A stretch of 64,000 nucleotides of DNA from Pisaster brevispinus (lineage: Eukaryota; Echinodermata; Asteroidea; Forcipulatida; Asteriidae): NCBI GenBank assembly GCA_023634235.1, contig JAMKCF010000022.1, positions 2,472,541 through 2,536,540 of the forward strand. The letters run 5' to 3'. Position 1 is the stretch's first letter, and each line of letters begins with the position of its first letter. Made by a program: the position numbers and the translations under genes. Shown here in pieces: positions 1 through 50,830 of this stretch. The notes beneath the pieces were generated by a model. It was not told the origin of the DNA. It searched no databases and was given only the letters and a program-made list of their open reading frames with translations.

Positions 1-75
1 CCATGGGTAGCACTCTTTTGGGAGGAGTGTTGGCTCTGAGGAGAACCGGTGTGGTCTCGGCGTTTCAAACAGTGT

Positions 76-472
76 GCGTGGCGTGGCTGAGTGGATAAGA
101 GCACCGGACTCAAGCTCTGGTGTTTCTGATCAGCAGAGTGTGGGTTCGAGTCCTGGTCTTGACACTTGTGTCCTTGAGCAAGACACTTAACCGTGATTGC
201 TTCGCCCTTCGGATGGGACGTAAAGCCGTTGGTCCCGTGTGTTGTGTAACGCATGTAAAAGAACCCAGTGCACCTATCAAAAAGAGAAGGGGTCCGCCCC
301 GGTGTTCCTGGTTTGATTGGCAGCATATTGCACCACAGCACCTTGTAAACCATTACATGGTGCTATGTAAAGGCGTAGGTCTCTTACTTCAAACGTAGCC
401 CCACATACCTTGCAGGAAAATACTTAATGACGGATATGAGCACTATATAAGAAGCCATTATTATTATTACTC
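76..472 (+). repeat. tRNA-derived SINE, full-length copy
   Basis: The head is tRNA-like, with an A box (GTGGCTGAGTGGATAAGAGC) and a B box (GGTTCGAGTCC). The body TTGTGTCCTTGAGCAAGACA follows, and the copy ends CACTATATAAGAAGCC plus an ATT repeat. The same head and body recur at 32243, 42318 (minus) and 43975 (minus), so it is an interspersed family and not a functional tRNA gene. Confidence 0.8.
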
Positions 473-478
473 TCCTCG

Positions 479-540
479 TCTTCCCGAAGACGAGCAGACG
501 ACGAGCTTCCTGAAGACGAGCTTCCTGAAGACGAGCAGGG
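479..540 (+). repeat. Short tandem repeat, GACGAGCTTCCTGAA units
   Basis: Three to four imperfect units of about 15 bp directly after the SINE tail. Confidence 0.6.
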
Positions 541-1925
541 TGTATATCACAAAAGAGTTTTAAACATGGTTGTACCCGTAAGTCTACTACTCTAGTATGC
601 GTTGTTGTTTTGATGCACATTCAGGTTGTACGTGCACTGGACTTGGTTTGGTTTTTTTCTCCCAAACTGGATCTTCTTTTAAAGACAATACAAGAAGTTT
701 ATGTAGAATTAAATCAACCTGTCCCAATTTTGCCTGATACCATGTCTCTCCTAATTGGTCTGTGAAGGTGGTCTGGCTCTGACAAAATGACAGACTCGCT
801 GCACTCCCAAGGTGACCGAACCACTTTTGTTTGCTGATCCCGTGCACGGCGCAGACTGCACCAGCTCCCCACAATGGGCGTCTGCAACTTCCACCACTTT
901 GGCAGTCAATTGGTGTACATTATGACTCCCAAAAAATGGTAGACAGGATAGGGGCGTGTAAGTGCACTGCGCGTTGTACAAGGGGTCTGCTGAAATGAGG
1001 GCTAATCCGAGAAACTTGAATGTCAGCCACAGGGAGAGAGTAGTTGAGTAGATGGGGAATTCATAATGTGATCCCTGAATCAGACATTGTGCTTGCAATC
1101 ATGATCTGTAGCTTATTAACTGCTCAACTGATCATTTACACAGTGGTGCATTTAAGAGGGAGATAAAAGCCCTTTGGGGACAAGTGTTCTCTAACTTGGA
1201 TGGGTGGAATCTGACCCAACTTCAAGACAAAGATGATGGAATGGGCTCTGACAGTTAAATCCTCATAATAATGGAGCCGTAAGCCTGAAGCAACAACTAC
1301 CCAAGAATGCCAACTATGCACTGTGCATGGTATAACCACTGCTACTGCAACTACCTGCAACAAGTGTCCCTGATTGCCCCGACTGCAAAATAAGGAATGT
1401 TTGCCGCTGGAAGGTCACAATGAGTTTTCTGTTATGGGGTCAGGCTGACAAAGGGCGCCCAGAGCAGGGGATCCTGAATAGAGGAAAAAACAATGTCCTT
1501 GGTGGGTTTTTAGTTGTGTACTACTGGACAATAATGCCGACAATAATGGCGAACCTGAAGTTTCAGCTGTCAGATCAGGTGACTCCAATTGCTCAGTGTT
1601 GGCTCTCAACAACAAGCATGCTCAACAAGGAGCAGCCACTCCCACTGGTGTATAAGCTTCCCACTTGAAGGTCTCCGCTCTTAAATGCACCACTCCTCTT
1701 TTTCGAAAAAAACCCCCCACATTTTCAGGTGAAGAGCTTGATCACAGAGCAAGGACTTGTTCAGTGAATCTCTACTAGTTAGTTTCTGAACTAACACAGT
1801 GTTACCCTGTGACCACCGTGCCAATTTGCAAATCATTTTCTTGGCCATAAAGTTTGGTCTAACCTTAAGGTGCACAACACTTAGTCCTGCTGGACCTTTT
1901 AAGTTTTTTTTCCTTCTTATAATCT

Positions 1926-2106
1926 GGTTTTTGCCCTTTCACTGAGGTGTATTAAGCTCTATATACTCAGTACTTTCGGGAGTTTTGTGGAAAAAAAACC
2001 TGCAGGCATATCACCCCAGTAATATGCCTGTTGATTTTCTTCCACAGAACTCAGGAAAGTACTGAGTACACAGTGCCTACTACACATCAGTGAAAGGGCA
2101 AAAGCC
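1926..2106. repeat. Foldback made of inverted SINE-tail sequence
   Basis: Left arm GGTTTTTGCCCTTTCACTGA pairs with right arm TCAGTGAAAGGGCAAAAGCC. The arms also share ACTCAGTACTTTC and CTGTGGA blocks, which occur in the tails of the SINE copies at 28480-28885. Confidence 0.65.
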
Positions 2107-3338
2107 AATTATTCTTTATCCCTGATGCAAAATAAATATCAATGTTTTTCTTCTTCTTCAAATCACACCCTGAGCTACAACTAGTGCTGCAACAGCGACC
2201 TTCTTAAAGCAGATTAAGATTGAAGAATTCAAAAATAATTTAAAACAAGATGATTACGGCTACAACTTTGTTACTTAATTAACAAATTTCTGGGTTTCCA
2301 AAATGTAGCGCCTGTTTTAACCAGTTCCTCATTGGTTTAGGTTCACGATACCTTTCATGAAGACAAACAGTGTGAATAAATGTACTCTTCCTAAAAAACG
2401 GTTTTGTACCTCGGAGGAAGTACTCTTTCCCTTGTGGCCGTGTGCCATCCTGTCAACCTATCCCTTTTCTAAATACTCCAAGGCGGTGTTCTTTCTCTGA
2501 CTTCTTAATTTATGAGAGGAAAAGGTCCGGTTTTATTTCAAGATTTGTGCTAACTTTTGTTGCCCCGATGACTTTTCACATCCTGAGCGGAGATGGAGTC
2601 AGTGTGGATCAACACCCAACTGCTGGAAGGGCTTTTCATCTCCCAGTCATCGTCAATTACGCCGTAGCCACGACGAGGCCCAGTGGCTTGGGTCAGTGGC
2701 AGCCCTTGGTAATGACCGGCAGTGACCTATTCTTCAAGCCTTGTCAAAACATTCGCTGAACCTGGTTGACCCTTACCCTAGAGCTGTAATCTTATACATT
2801 CTGGCCTAATACTTCTTATTTGTATAAATTGCCTACATGCCACTGGTCATTGCCTGTGAGGCCATGTGAAGTGTCTTGAGTAGGAAGTCAGATTTTCTCT
2901 CATCTGGCTAGGATCTGGCCTGTGCTTGTACAGGTGGGCAACAAGAGTTGCTTTTTTAGTGTTTGATGCTCTTTTCTACATGCAGTGAAGTCGGCCTTTA
3001 CAAAAATATGTTTTATGTTAATTACACAGACCTAAAAAACAGTTATTAAAAAAAACAAATATTATTTGAATATGCTTAAATGCTTAAGGTTTCTCAGATG
3101 GCTGTATCGTGATGTTATACTGTATATGGTAAACATATTTCAAGATGTGTTCGAAAAAAATTCAAAACAAAAGTTTTGTAGGCATTGTAAACACGCAATG
3201 ATAATGCCTGAAAAAAATAGGTCCGCATCATAATTTGAAGCTTTTCACGGTGTACTTTTTTCAGGGTCAATTGGGTTACGTCAAACATACAAATAACAAT
3301 TGTTTTCAAGGCCTAAATCTTAGCGTTAGTTCACTACC

Positions 3339-3476
3339 GCCAATTTCACAGAACTTTATGCAACTGCGTAATAAGTCCACCTGCGCATTATTTATTACAT
3401 TAAGCTGTGCACCACCAAGGCAAGAAATCTTGCGCAGATGGACTTAGGCAGTTGCGTAAAGTTTGGTGAAATTGGC
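3339..3476. repeat. Foldback with AATTTCAC...GTGAAATT ends
   Basis: GCCAATTTCAC at the left and GTGAAATTGGC at the right, with an inner pairing AAGTCCACCTGCGCA / TGCGCAGATGGACTT. Confidence 0.6.
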
Positions 3477-4479
3477 TGCTGATGTTCTACAAAAAAGATA
3501 ACGCAACCTTTGTATGGGGACACACACTACTGTACATATAGGAACCAATGCAATAAATACATGTACTTTATACAATTTGCAGTTGTTTTTTTACATGGAT
3601 TTATGTTCCTTTGATACCATAAAATTCCAACCAACTTTACAATGTCGGCCTACATACAAACAACCATAGGTTACTTTTGAATCTCATGTGAAGGGGGTCA
3701 ATGCAATTTACATCAACAAGTTGTTTGTCAGATGTTTGTAGAGTTTCGATTTTGGTTTGCAAACTTGTGTTTTTGTGCGCAACACAATAGTTTGCAGTGA
3801 AGGTTTTTTTTTAAATTATTATTATTATTAAAATGGGTGACCTTGTTTGTTTTGTTGAGAGTCCCTTGATATTTTTGAAATGTTCCAAGGCCTTCCAGGA
3901 GGGACATACTTGTAGTAGTGGAACAAATAAATTCAGAGCTAGAAGTACAATGTCAGATCGTAATAGTCTGGGGCATTTATACAGTGTTGTTTACTCACAA
4001 GGTTATCGCGATGCTTTACATAAACTAGATCTATTCTCACACAGATGTTACTCAGTTTGATGGTTAATTGGATTTGCATTTTTACAGTACCAGACAATTT
4101 CTAGCCTGACAAAGGCATCAACATGTGCCAGTTGAGAAAGGTGTAACGGTTGCTTGTTGTATTTTGTTGCATTTCGCAGTCAACTCAAATCGAATCCTTA
4201 GATGCATGAAGAAAGAGTCTGTTATTTTCTCCAGATAAAGAAATCTTGCTACAGTGTAATTGATATATTTGTCTAGCTTTTTGGATAAGTTCCTTGAAAT
4301 CTGTAACTTGGTACCAAAAGGAAGAAATGCCATCATTTTAAAACATAGCTGCAAATATTTAGCTCATAGTTTCAGACCTTTGTTTGTACACCACTGTATT
4401 TAATTATTAAATTGTTATTATTTATTTTTCTCTCTCTCTCCTTTTATCTGTCTCGTCTCCTGCCCCTTTTACTGTACAG

Positions 4480-44239
<39,760 letters not shown>

Positions 44240-44905
44240 AAAAAGACAACCTCAAATCTCCAGAGGTTTGATTCCAAGAAAAACAGCGACTCCAAATCCA
44301 TTATGCAACTTAATCGGTGTGCCTAACCCATGGCTCACCAAGAAGGGTACAGGTTCTAATGATAGCGCGGTAAAACTTGGCATTGAACGTGGTATAAGTC
44401 AAGCGGCTCGGCTTTGATTATTATTTCAAGGAGATAACGAAATTATTCAGGGGTTACAGCCATTCCTAGAGCTGTTTTCAGGTTGTGAGATCGTCTCATG
44501 GAACAGCGGGTTAGAAACTCCGACGTCATTACTAACATAGATTAGTCATTCATACGTCGTCACAACTGTCACCAACAGAAAGAAATTCAACTATTTTGAA
44601 TACGCAGTGCTTTTTTTTAAGTTTCAGTTTCATTTTTCTAATGAGCTTAAATTTCTGTGGGGTTTAAATCTTCATTCTTTTTTTTTCTTTTTTTCCCCTT
44701 TATTTATATAAAAAAAAACTGTTAGAAATAGCGAGCCTTTACCATTTGATTAATGTTTTGTGCATATTTGGTTGAGCATTCTTTGAAGTCGGTGACTCCT
44801 AGCAGGGTGTTTTGTGTTTCCAGTGAGTCTGTATTGAAGCCATGGTAGCTCAATCCCCGGCATTTATCTCGTAAATTAATAAAGTAGTCCCGTCTGGTCA
44901 ATTTC
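44240..44905 (+). other. 3' untranslated region (shortest form)
   Basis: AT-rich sequence after the myosin stop codon with no exon-like feature. The end is set by the AATAAA at 44878 and a probable cleavage about 20 bases later. Longer forms are possible. Confidence 0.6.
44878..44883 (+). terminator. Proximal poly(A) signal AATAAA
   Basis: First canonical hexamer after the stop codon, followed 30-45 bases later by a GT-rich element (GTGTGGTGTG at about 44917). This is the usual layout of an animal cleavage and polyadenylation site. Confidence 0.6.
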
Positions 44906-46300
44906 TTTCAAGAAAAGTGTGGTGTGAGAAGACAAATTTTTTTAAACAAAATAGCTGTGTAATTTTCTTTGATTTAGTGATCGGCAAACAGTACCATCAA
45001 ATTATGACGCTTAAGAGTTGTGTTATAATTCAGACCAGAGCTTGGTTGTTTTGAGGGTGTCTTGGTTTTTTTTTTTTTTTTAATTACTTTCATGAACTTG
45101 AACCCTAAAAATGTTTGAAAATGAATGGCTTTTTGTATATAAACAGGTTTTCTAACAAGTTTAAAATGAAGATGTAATAGGTTAGGAAACATTTTCGGGA
45201 GAAAACAAAGCTGGGGGAGGGGGGAGGAACGTACAACTTGTAGGGGAAATTAGGCTTTCGTCAAGTGGGAACAAATTGGGTACGATGAAGAGAGGGTGAA
45301 TGAATGTGAAAATAGGTTTTTAATACACATACGCTGAGGAGTCAGCGTATACATGTATAACGAGAGTGGAATTAAAGTGAACCATAGTACATCGGAGGGC
45401 AAAAATGGTGGTACAATTTGACATGAACAACAAACTACTAAAGATTGAAATTTCCTTCTTTTTTTTATATTGAAAACAAATGATAATGATGAGTTTATAT
45501 ATTTAGTTTAATGATAGAGTATAACATTTTTTCGATCAGCGATTATAAATACATTGTAACCCTTTTTATTTAGCTCTCTATTTTTCGTACGTGGATTTAT
45601 TAATCAAGCACATGTTTGCTATTTGGATGGTGTTTCAGTATATATACAGTAGAGACAGAAAAAAATAGGCTTTTGTTGTGTGTGCTTGGTTTTTGTTTAG
45701 GTTTGTTTAGTGACTTTTTCCAATGGAAAGAGATAATATGGTAAAGACTTTATCGTACAAATGCTGTACCAGAGGTTAGTTCCTAAGATCCTTGAAGAGG
45801 GGCTGTTACTTAAATTCCAGAGGGATGTGTATTTTTTGCACCCCCCCCCCAGATGGATTAGCACTTGGCATACTGGTACCTACCCCCATCCCCTAGACTG
45901 CCCACCCAAGGGTGATGGGGCACTAGACTTATTTATCTTAGGGGATGGCTAGTTGCCCTTTTTTCACCCTAAAGAGGGTTTGAACTTCACCCTCCATGAG
46001 GGGAAGTGTGCCCTGAAGGCACCCCCCCACCCCTTCACGATGGAACAGACCGTTTCAAGTGAAACCTTAGGATAAGTCTTTAAGGGTGGTAGTATCGGAG
46101 TTACTACATTGAAGTACCAGGGGGTGTTGGGTTTGAACTTTGGTTCAAGTGGGATTGATACTTGTAATTAATCCTTAAGCCTTTCCCTCAGCTCTTCTGA
46201 TAAACATCATTTACTATTTGGAGCTGTTGATACAACCAAAAAAATGCACTGCATTGAAAACCCAAACGGTGTGGGTTGGTTTATTTTTTAAAAGTTGGGC

Positions 46301-46448
46301 TCAATGATGTCCATTGAGGTAGTTCAATGATGTCCATTGAGGTAGTCCAATGATGTCCATTGAGGTAGTTCAATGATGTCCATTGAGGTAGTTCAATGAT
46401 GTCCATTGAGGTAGTTCAATGATGTCCATTGAGGTAGTTCAATGATGC
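46301..46448. repeat. 23-bp tandem array (6 units)
   Basis: Unit TCAATGATGTCCATTGAGGT plus AGT, with almost no variation. TCAATG and CATTGA within each unit are inverted repeats. Confidence 0.93.
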
Positions 46449-47002
46449 TGGATATGAAAATTATGATATGAGAGGCCTCATCTCTCAGTGACATGTAAAC
46501 TGTCTGAAGGGGTCTAATTATCTCCAGATGAAGGATTTTTAGTCAAGCAATGAATATATAAACATAAATATGCAAGATTAAACTGCGCTGTAGGTGTATT
46601 TAATTTTGTTTTTTACCTTAGCGCTAAAGCGAGTATTGTAATGTACAACATACAAAATTCCCCTTAAAAAAATAAATAAAAATAAATAAGTAAATACAAA
46701 AAAAAATAAAAATACAAAGTTGACAAACATCTTTAACAAAAAGTTCTAGCTAGAGTTACTAAATATTGTATTTGTAGGTTATTTATAACCCTATTTTGTT
46801 TTTGCTTTTTATTTGTGAAGCAACTTTCATTGGTTTCTTTTCCTGCGCTGGGATTTTCTGCCTATTATATAAAGTAAACGATTAACAATTAATGCATTCC
46901 ATTATTGAATCTGTAGATTAGACTTCTGAAGGGTAGATATTTTTCCTACGCGACTAATCTTTTTTTCCCTTCTATTTTTCTTTTTTTTTGACGGACGTAA
47001 AG

Positions 47003-47008
47003 AATAAA
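47003..47008 (+). terminator. Second candidate poly(A) signal AATAAA
   Basis: AATAAA followed about 55 bases later by a GT/T-rich stretch (GGTTGTTGTTTTTTGGTG). It would extend the 3'UTR to about 2.8 kb. Less well spaced than the proximal site. Confidence 0.35.
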
Positions 47009-48177
47009 ATTTACCACAACCATGGAAAAGTCAACATGTGATTTAGCATTCTAAATGTTCAGGGTTGTTGTTTTTTGGTGTCAACCATGTTGTCGCTAAA
47101 GAGATATGACAAAACACTAGATTTGTTTGCCGCTTGTAAATATAATGAAACTGAAGAGGAGTTCAATTTTGCTGTAATGTAGTCCAGTTCCTGGAAACTT
47201 TAACCGAAATCAACTTACAATGGTCAATCAATTATGCAGACACTGTAGCGTGGGTTAGCAAATCTTTAACTGTACAGTCATAGATAGAATTGTAGACTTG
47301 TTGCAAAGATGTAGTTGTCCAAACTAGCCCGGATGTCTCCTCATTTTGAAATACATGGGGGGGATTTTACCAAACTTGGGCTTGGACTCGTCGCTGGCTC
47401 TGGCCATGTCTTCGATTTTAGAGCAGTGTGCATTTCTCATGGTGTTTCTAGCATCAAACAGAGCCCGGAGCCAAAGTTTGGGAAAAGCCCCTCGAGTTGC
47501 ATGAGCAGCATTCCGGTGTATTTGTTTGGGAGTTTTTCAGGCTTCCATTTGATGATTACCGGTGTTTGGGTTTTGTTGTTGTTTGAATTAAACAAGTACT
47601 ATTTTTTTCGTGAATACAATGTGTTCATCTTGCCAGTTATCCATTGCTCTGTTTTGGGGGGCGCTCAAATAACTCTCTCCATACTGCTGAAAGTGGAAAG
47701 TTCATCCATTTTACTAAAAACCGATCAGACTTCAGCCATGGTGGTCATGTTCCATGACTGCTTGTACTGACATATGACTTAGGTTCATTCCAGGGACCAT
47801 TCTATTTAAGTTCAAAGCTCACTTTGGTTTCGTGAACTTAAAAAAGGAATGGGTAAGAAGAAGAAAGCATGAAAGAAAGAAAAAGAAAAAAAATACTAAG
47901 AGGAAGAGAAGTGTGACATAAATCTCAACTCTTTGTTTGTTGACAAGTGATAACACCCTATGGCCACTCCAGCAGCATCTTTTACACTTTGGTTTGATGT
48001 AATTTTATACGTTATTTTGTACATGTCACGGCAGCTATCTTGTTTGTAGTTTATTTGCACCAATCCTTCATTTAGTTTACTACTAGATTATATGTTTTAC
48101 ATAGTGCCTTGGTGATGGTGTTTGTAATAGGACGGTGAAACGAATTAACTTCCCAATTAGAATGTCTTGTTTAACAT

Positions 48178-48369
48178 GGAACCAATTTTTTAGCGCTGCC
48201 AACTGGAGTTTCGTGCTAAGCAGGATAGTACACTAAGCAGGTTTTGTTTAATGTCAGCCAAAGTGGAGAAAAAACTGGATCAAATTGCACTGTATCAAGA
48301 TTTACTGCTCAATATAAAGACAGTACTTTCGCTAGCCAAATTCTTCTTGGGAACGCTATAAAATTGGGC
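48178..48369. repeat. Degenerate foldback of the AATTTCAT class
   Basis: GGAACCAATTTTTTAGCGCT at the left and AACGCTATAAAATTGGGC at the right, with GCTAAGCAGG inside. Confidence 0.5.
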
Positions 48370-49036
48370 ATTTTAAGAAAAGTATATAGCCCCAATTTAT
48401 AGTGTTTATAAAAATTACAATATATTATAAAACTAACGAAATATGTAATTACTATCCAATTCTTCTTGATGTAATAAACATTAGTTAAAGAACATCTAAT
48501 TAAACATTTTGGGAAATTTCAAATTTTTTTTTAAAGAATGTTGCTAAAAAAGTAGAAATGTTTATCCCTTGTATGCCTATTAACACATCAATAATGATTT
48601 TGGGCTTATCAATTAAAAGAAATACTTTGACAATTAACGAGCGATTCTATAATAAAACCTTGCAAATTTAATAAATAACACTTTTGAAAAGTAGTCTTGT
48701 TTTGCTTTATAAAAAGCACCTATAATTTAGTATTCTTTTTTAAAGCATATTTCCCCCGTCCTGCAGTAAAACAAAAGAAGCAACGGCGATAAGGAGAAGC
48801 AAAGAAGCAACGGAGATAAGGAATTTGACCTTAACAAAAATCGAGCATTCCTTGCCCCCATGTAGTGAACTGCAGGCATGATATCATCCCCACACAAGTT
48901 TGATTTCCGACTTTTTCCCAAGGGCCAAGTATCAAGCCTGGCACTGGTGCCCCTGGTACTGGCCTGGTGGTTGAGGTTTTTGATTGGACGGTGGGTTGAA
49001 AACATTGGCAGCTTTTCTGCCAAGCGCTTATCTGCG

Positions 49037-49560
49037 GAAGCGTGAAAGGGACACTGCGAAAAATGAGAGAAAGTCATACTTGTGACATAATCTCATGATT
49101 ATGACTTATATCTGATAATTATGAATTAACGTAAATCTTAACTGTGACATATCTCATAGGCCTACTTATGGTTTAGCATAAGTCAAAATTATATATTGTG
49201 CCAATTAAGTCATAACTATGAGAGATGCAAGTCATTGACTTTAATTTTCTTTCTCAATGTCCCTGTAACTTTTCAGTAGGCCTGATCGCGCATGCAGTGC
49301 ACACTATATGAATAGTGTACTTTTCCATTTTGTTTCCACCTTAATTAAAGTCACAAGTATGACTTAAATCTCATAATTATGACTTAGTGTAATTCAAAAT
49401 TATGACTTACACATTTCATAAATTTGACTTAAGCCTAATTGGCTTTTGACTTGTAAGTCATAATTATGAGAATTCGGACTTATGCGAATTCATTTTATGA
49501 GATATAAGTCATAATTATGACTTTCTTTTATGTTTAGTCCCAATGTCCCTTTAACGCTTC
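49037..49560. mobile_element. Foldback element with 20-bp inverted ends
   Basis: GAAGCGTGAAAGGGACACTG at the left; the right end reads GAAGCGTTAAAGGGACATTG on the other strand. The interior is filled with variants of AGTCATAATTATGACTTA. Confidence 0.75.
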
Positions 49561-50110
49561 AGAAATTTACGTTTAGCAAAAAATTACGCTGCAGTTGATG
49601 ACCTGCAATTCTTTAAAATCGAACGTAAACCTTATTTTCGTTCGGAGAATTCCCTAAAAGGCGTCAACAATGAAAAAGTTGTTACATTTTTATAATGTTC
49701 AATCAACCCACAAACTTTTTTTTGGCAATTTGGCATGGGTTATGTGCCGCAATATTTGCCTTGTTTTCAAATTGATGAAAAAAATATCGTGACAAAAATA
49801 TTATACAGTTTTAAATTCTCGATTTCAAGAAATCAACAAGGATCGTGGAAAAAAGGCGGTAGAACAGGATATACCGATCTTGTGCACGTGTTGCTCACGA
49901 AGTGCGCCCTCAGTAACTGGGTACCCGACTAAACGTTGCTTTATCATCAAGGGACGACTGGGAACACCTCACAATCTGACTCCTGTTCATAAATTCCGGC
50001 AGTCTGGTGATGGCCTCTTTTAGTAAATTTATGGCCATGTAATCGGGCAGTTGTCCAGACTATCGACCCACTCTCTCTGCTCGTTGTTTGTGCATGTATA
50101 ATGTGGAAAG

Positions 50111-50116
50111 AATAAA
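50111..50116 (+). terminator. Distal candidate poly(A) signal AATAAA
   Basis: AATAAA followed within 15-35 bases by a GT-rich run (TTGTGTAGTCTGTGTGTAA). This is a good downstream element. It could end a long myosin 3'UTR of about 5.9 kb or another transcript. Confidence 0.35.
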
Positions 50117-50139
50117 ATTAAATTGTGTAGTCTGTGTGT

Positions 50140-50332
50140 AATGGTGAACGACTTGTTGGGATCGGTGTGTAGTGTACGTGTGCAAGGTCGTCGAAAACAG
50201 AACTTGAAACGAAGAATTTAACCGGCGCTTTTTACCCTATTTCTCGTTAACGTAACGTTTACATGACAAAGGATTAAAGTGTTGTTGCACCTGAGATAAG
50301 TTCGACTGGCAAAGGTTTACATTTTCGTTTTG
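50140..50332 (+). other. Candidate non-coding first exon or promoter region of a downstream gene
   Basis: About 190 bp with 13 CpGs, clearly richer in CpG than the flanks. It ends at a consensus splice donor (GTAAGTGA at 50333), lies just after a poly(A) signal, and has no long open frame. This is what a transcription start with a 5'UTR exon would look like, but I cannot see a TATA box or initiator, and the strand is set only by the donor. Confidence 0.3.
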
Positions 50333-50763
50333 GTAAGTGAAGTAATTTACGGCAATTTGTGGTTAGTTTGACCATTTCTACCTCCATGGTTTGACCAGAT
50401 TTTTGCAGCAGGGTAGGAAACCACGTTTGAACTGGCACTGGCATAGTGGCAGCACCGCTGTGTGCAGTGGACTGCCGCCAGTTCTTGTTGTGGGCTGGAT
50501 GCTCCTGTGTTCTAGGTTGGGCTGGGCCTCCTAGTCCTACTCTAAAATTCCTTTCTCCATGCTCTAAACAATACCAAGTCTACCGTAGTAGTATTAGTAG
50601 TAGTAATATGTAGTAATAGTATAATTGATCAAGATGAGCAGATTCCATCACATTAACATGATTGACTTCATGCAAGATACACATGTATCTTCAAATCCAA
50701 CAGTGAATTTAATAATTTATTGATCTCTCTAGCCTTTAAATTAGTGATGGGCCTATTTATTTT

Positions 50764-50830
50764 AACTTGTGAATAAATGCATTATAATGCTCATTGAAGT
50801 TCAATGAGCCTTTTTATTTATTCACAAGTT
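50764..50830. repeat. 67-nt hairpin
   Basis: AACTTGTGAATAAAT pairs perfectly with ATTTATTCACAAGTT; inside it GCTCATTGAA pairs with TTCAATGAGC around one base. Confidence 0.7.

Larger units (their letters stand above)
1..4479 (+). other. Intron upstream of the P-loop exon
   Basis: Phase-2 intron sequence. I looked for the small exon that normally precedes the P-loop exon (DREDQSILCT-like) and did not find it, so it lies left of the window. The contents are a SINE (76-472), a short GACGAGCTTCCTGAA repeat (479-540), two foldbacks (1926-2106 and 3339-3476), and otherwise AT-rich sequence in which I see nothing. Confidence 0.7.
44906..50139. other. 3' flank or long 3'UTR
   Basis: AT-rich and apparently non-coding. 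It holds a 23-bp tandem array (46301-46448), a degenerate AATTTCAT-type foldback (48178-48369) and a foldback with 20-bp inverted ends (49037-49560). The longest open frame (47315-47770, 151 codons) has no recognisable protein character. Confidence 0.5.

Noticed and set aside
76..160. Possible functional tRNA gene
   Set aside because: A and B boxes are present, but the sequence continues into a repeat body found in several copies, and the acceptor stem does not pair well. It is a SINE head.
2442..2759. 105-codon open frame as a candidate upstream myosin exon
   Set aside because: No similarity to the myosin N-terminal domain and no acceptor/donor in a phase compatible with the exon at 4480.
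47315..47770. 151-codon open frame in the 3' flank
   Set aside because: Starts without context, has no domain-like pattern or splice signals, is in AT-rich sequence, and is explained as a chance frame.
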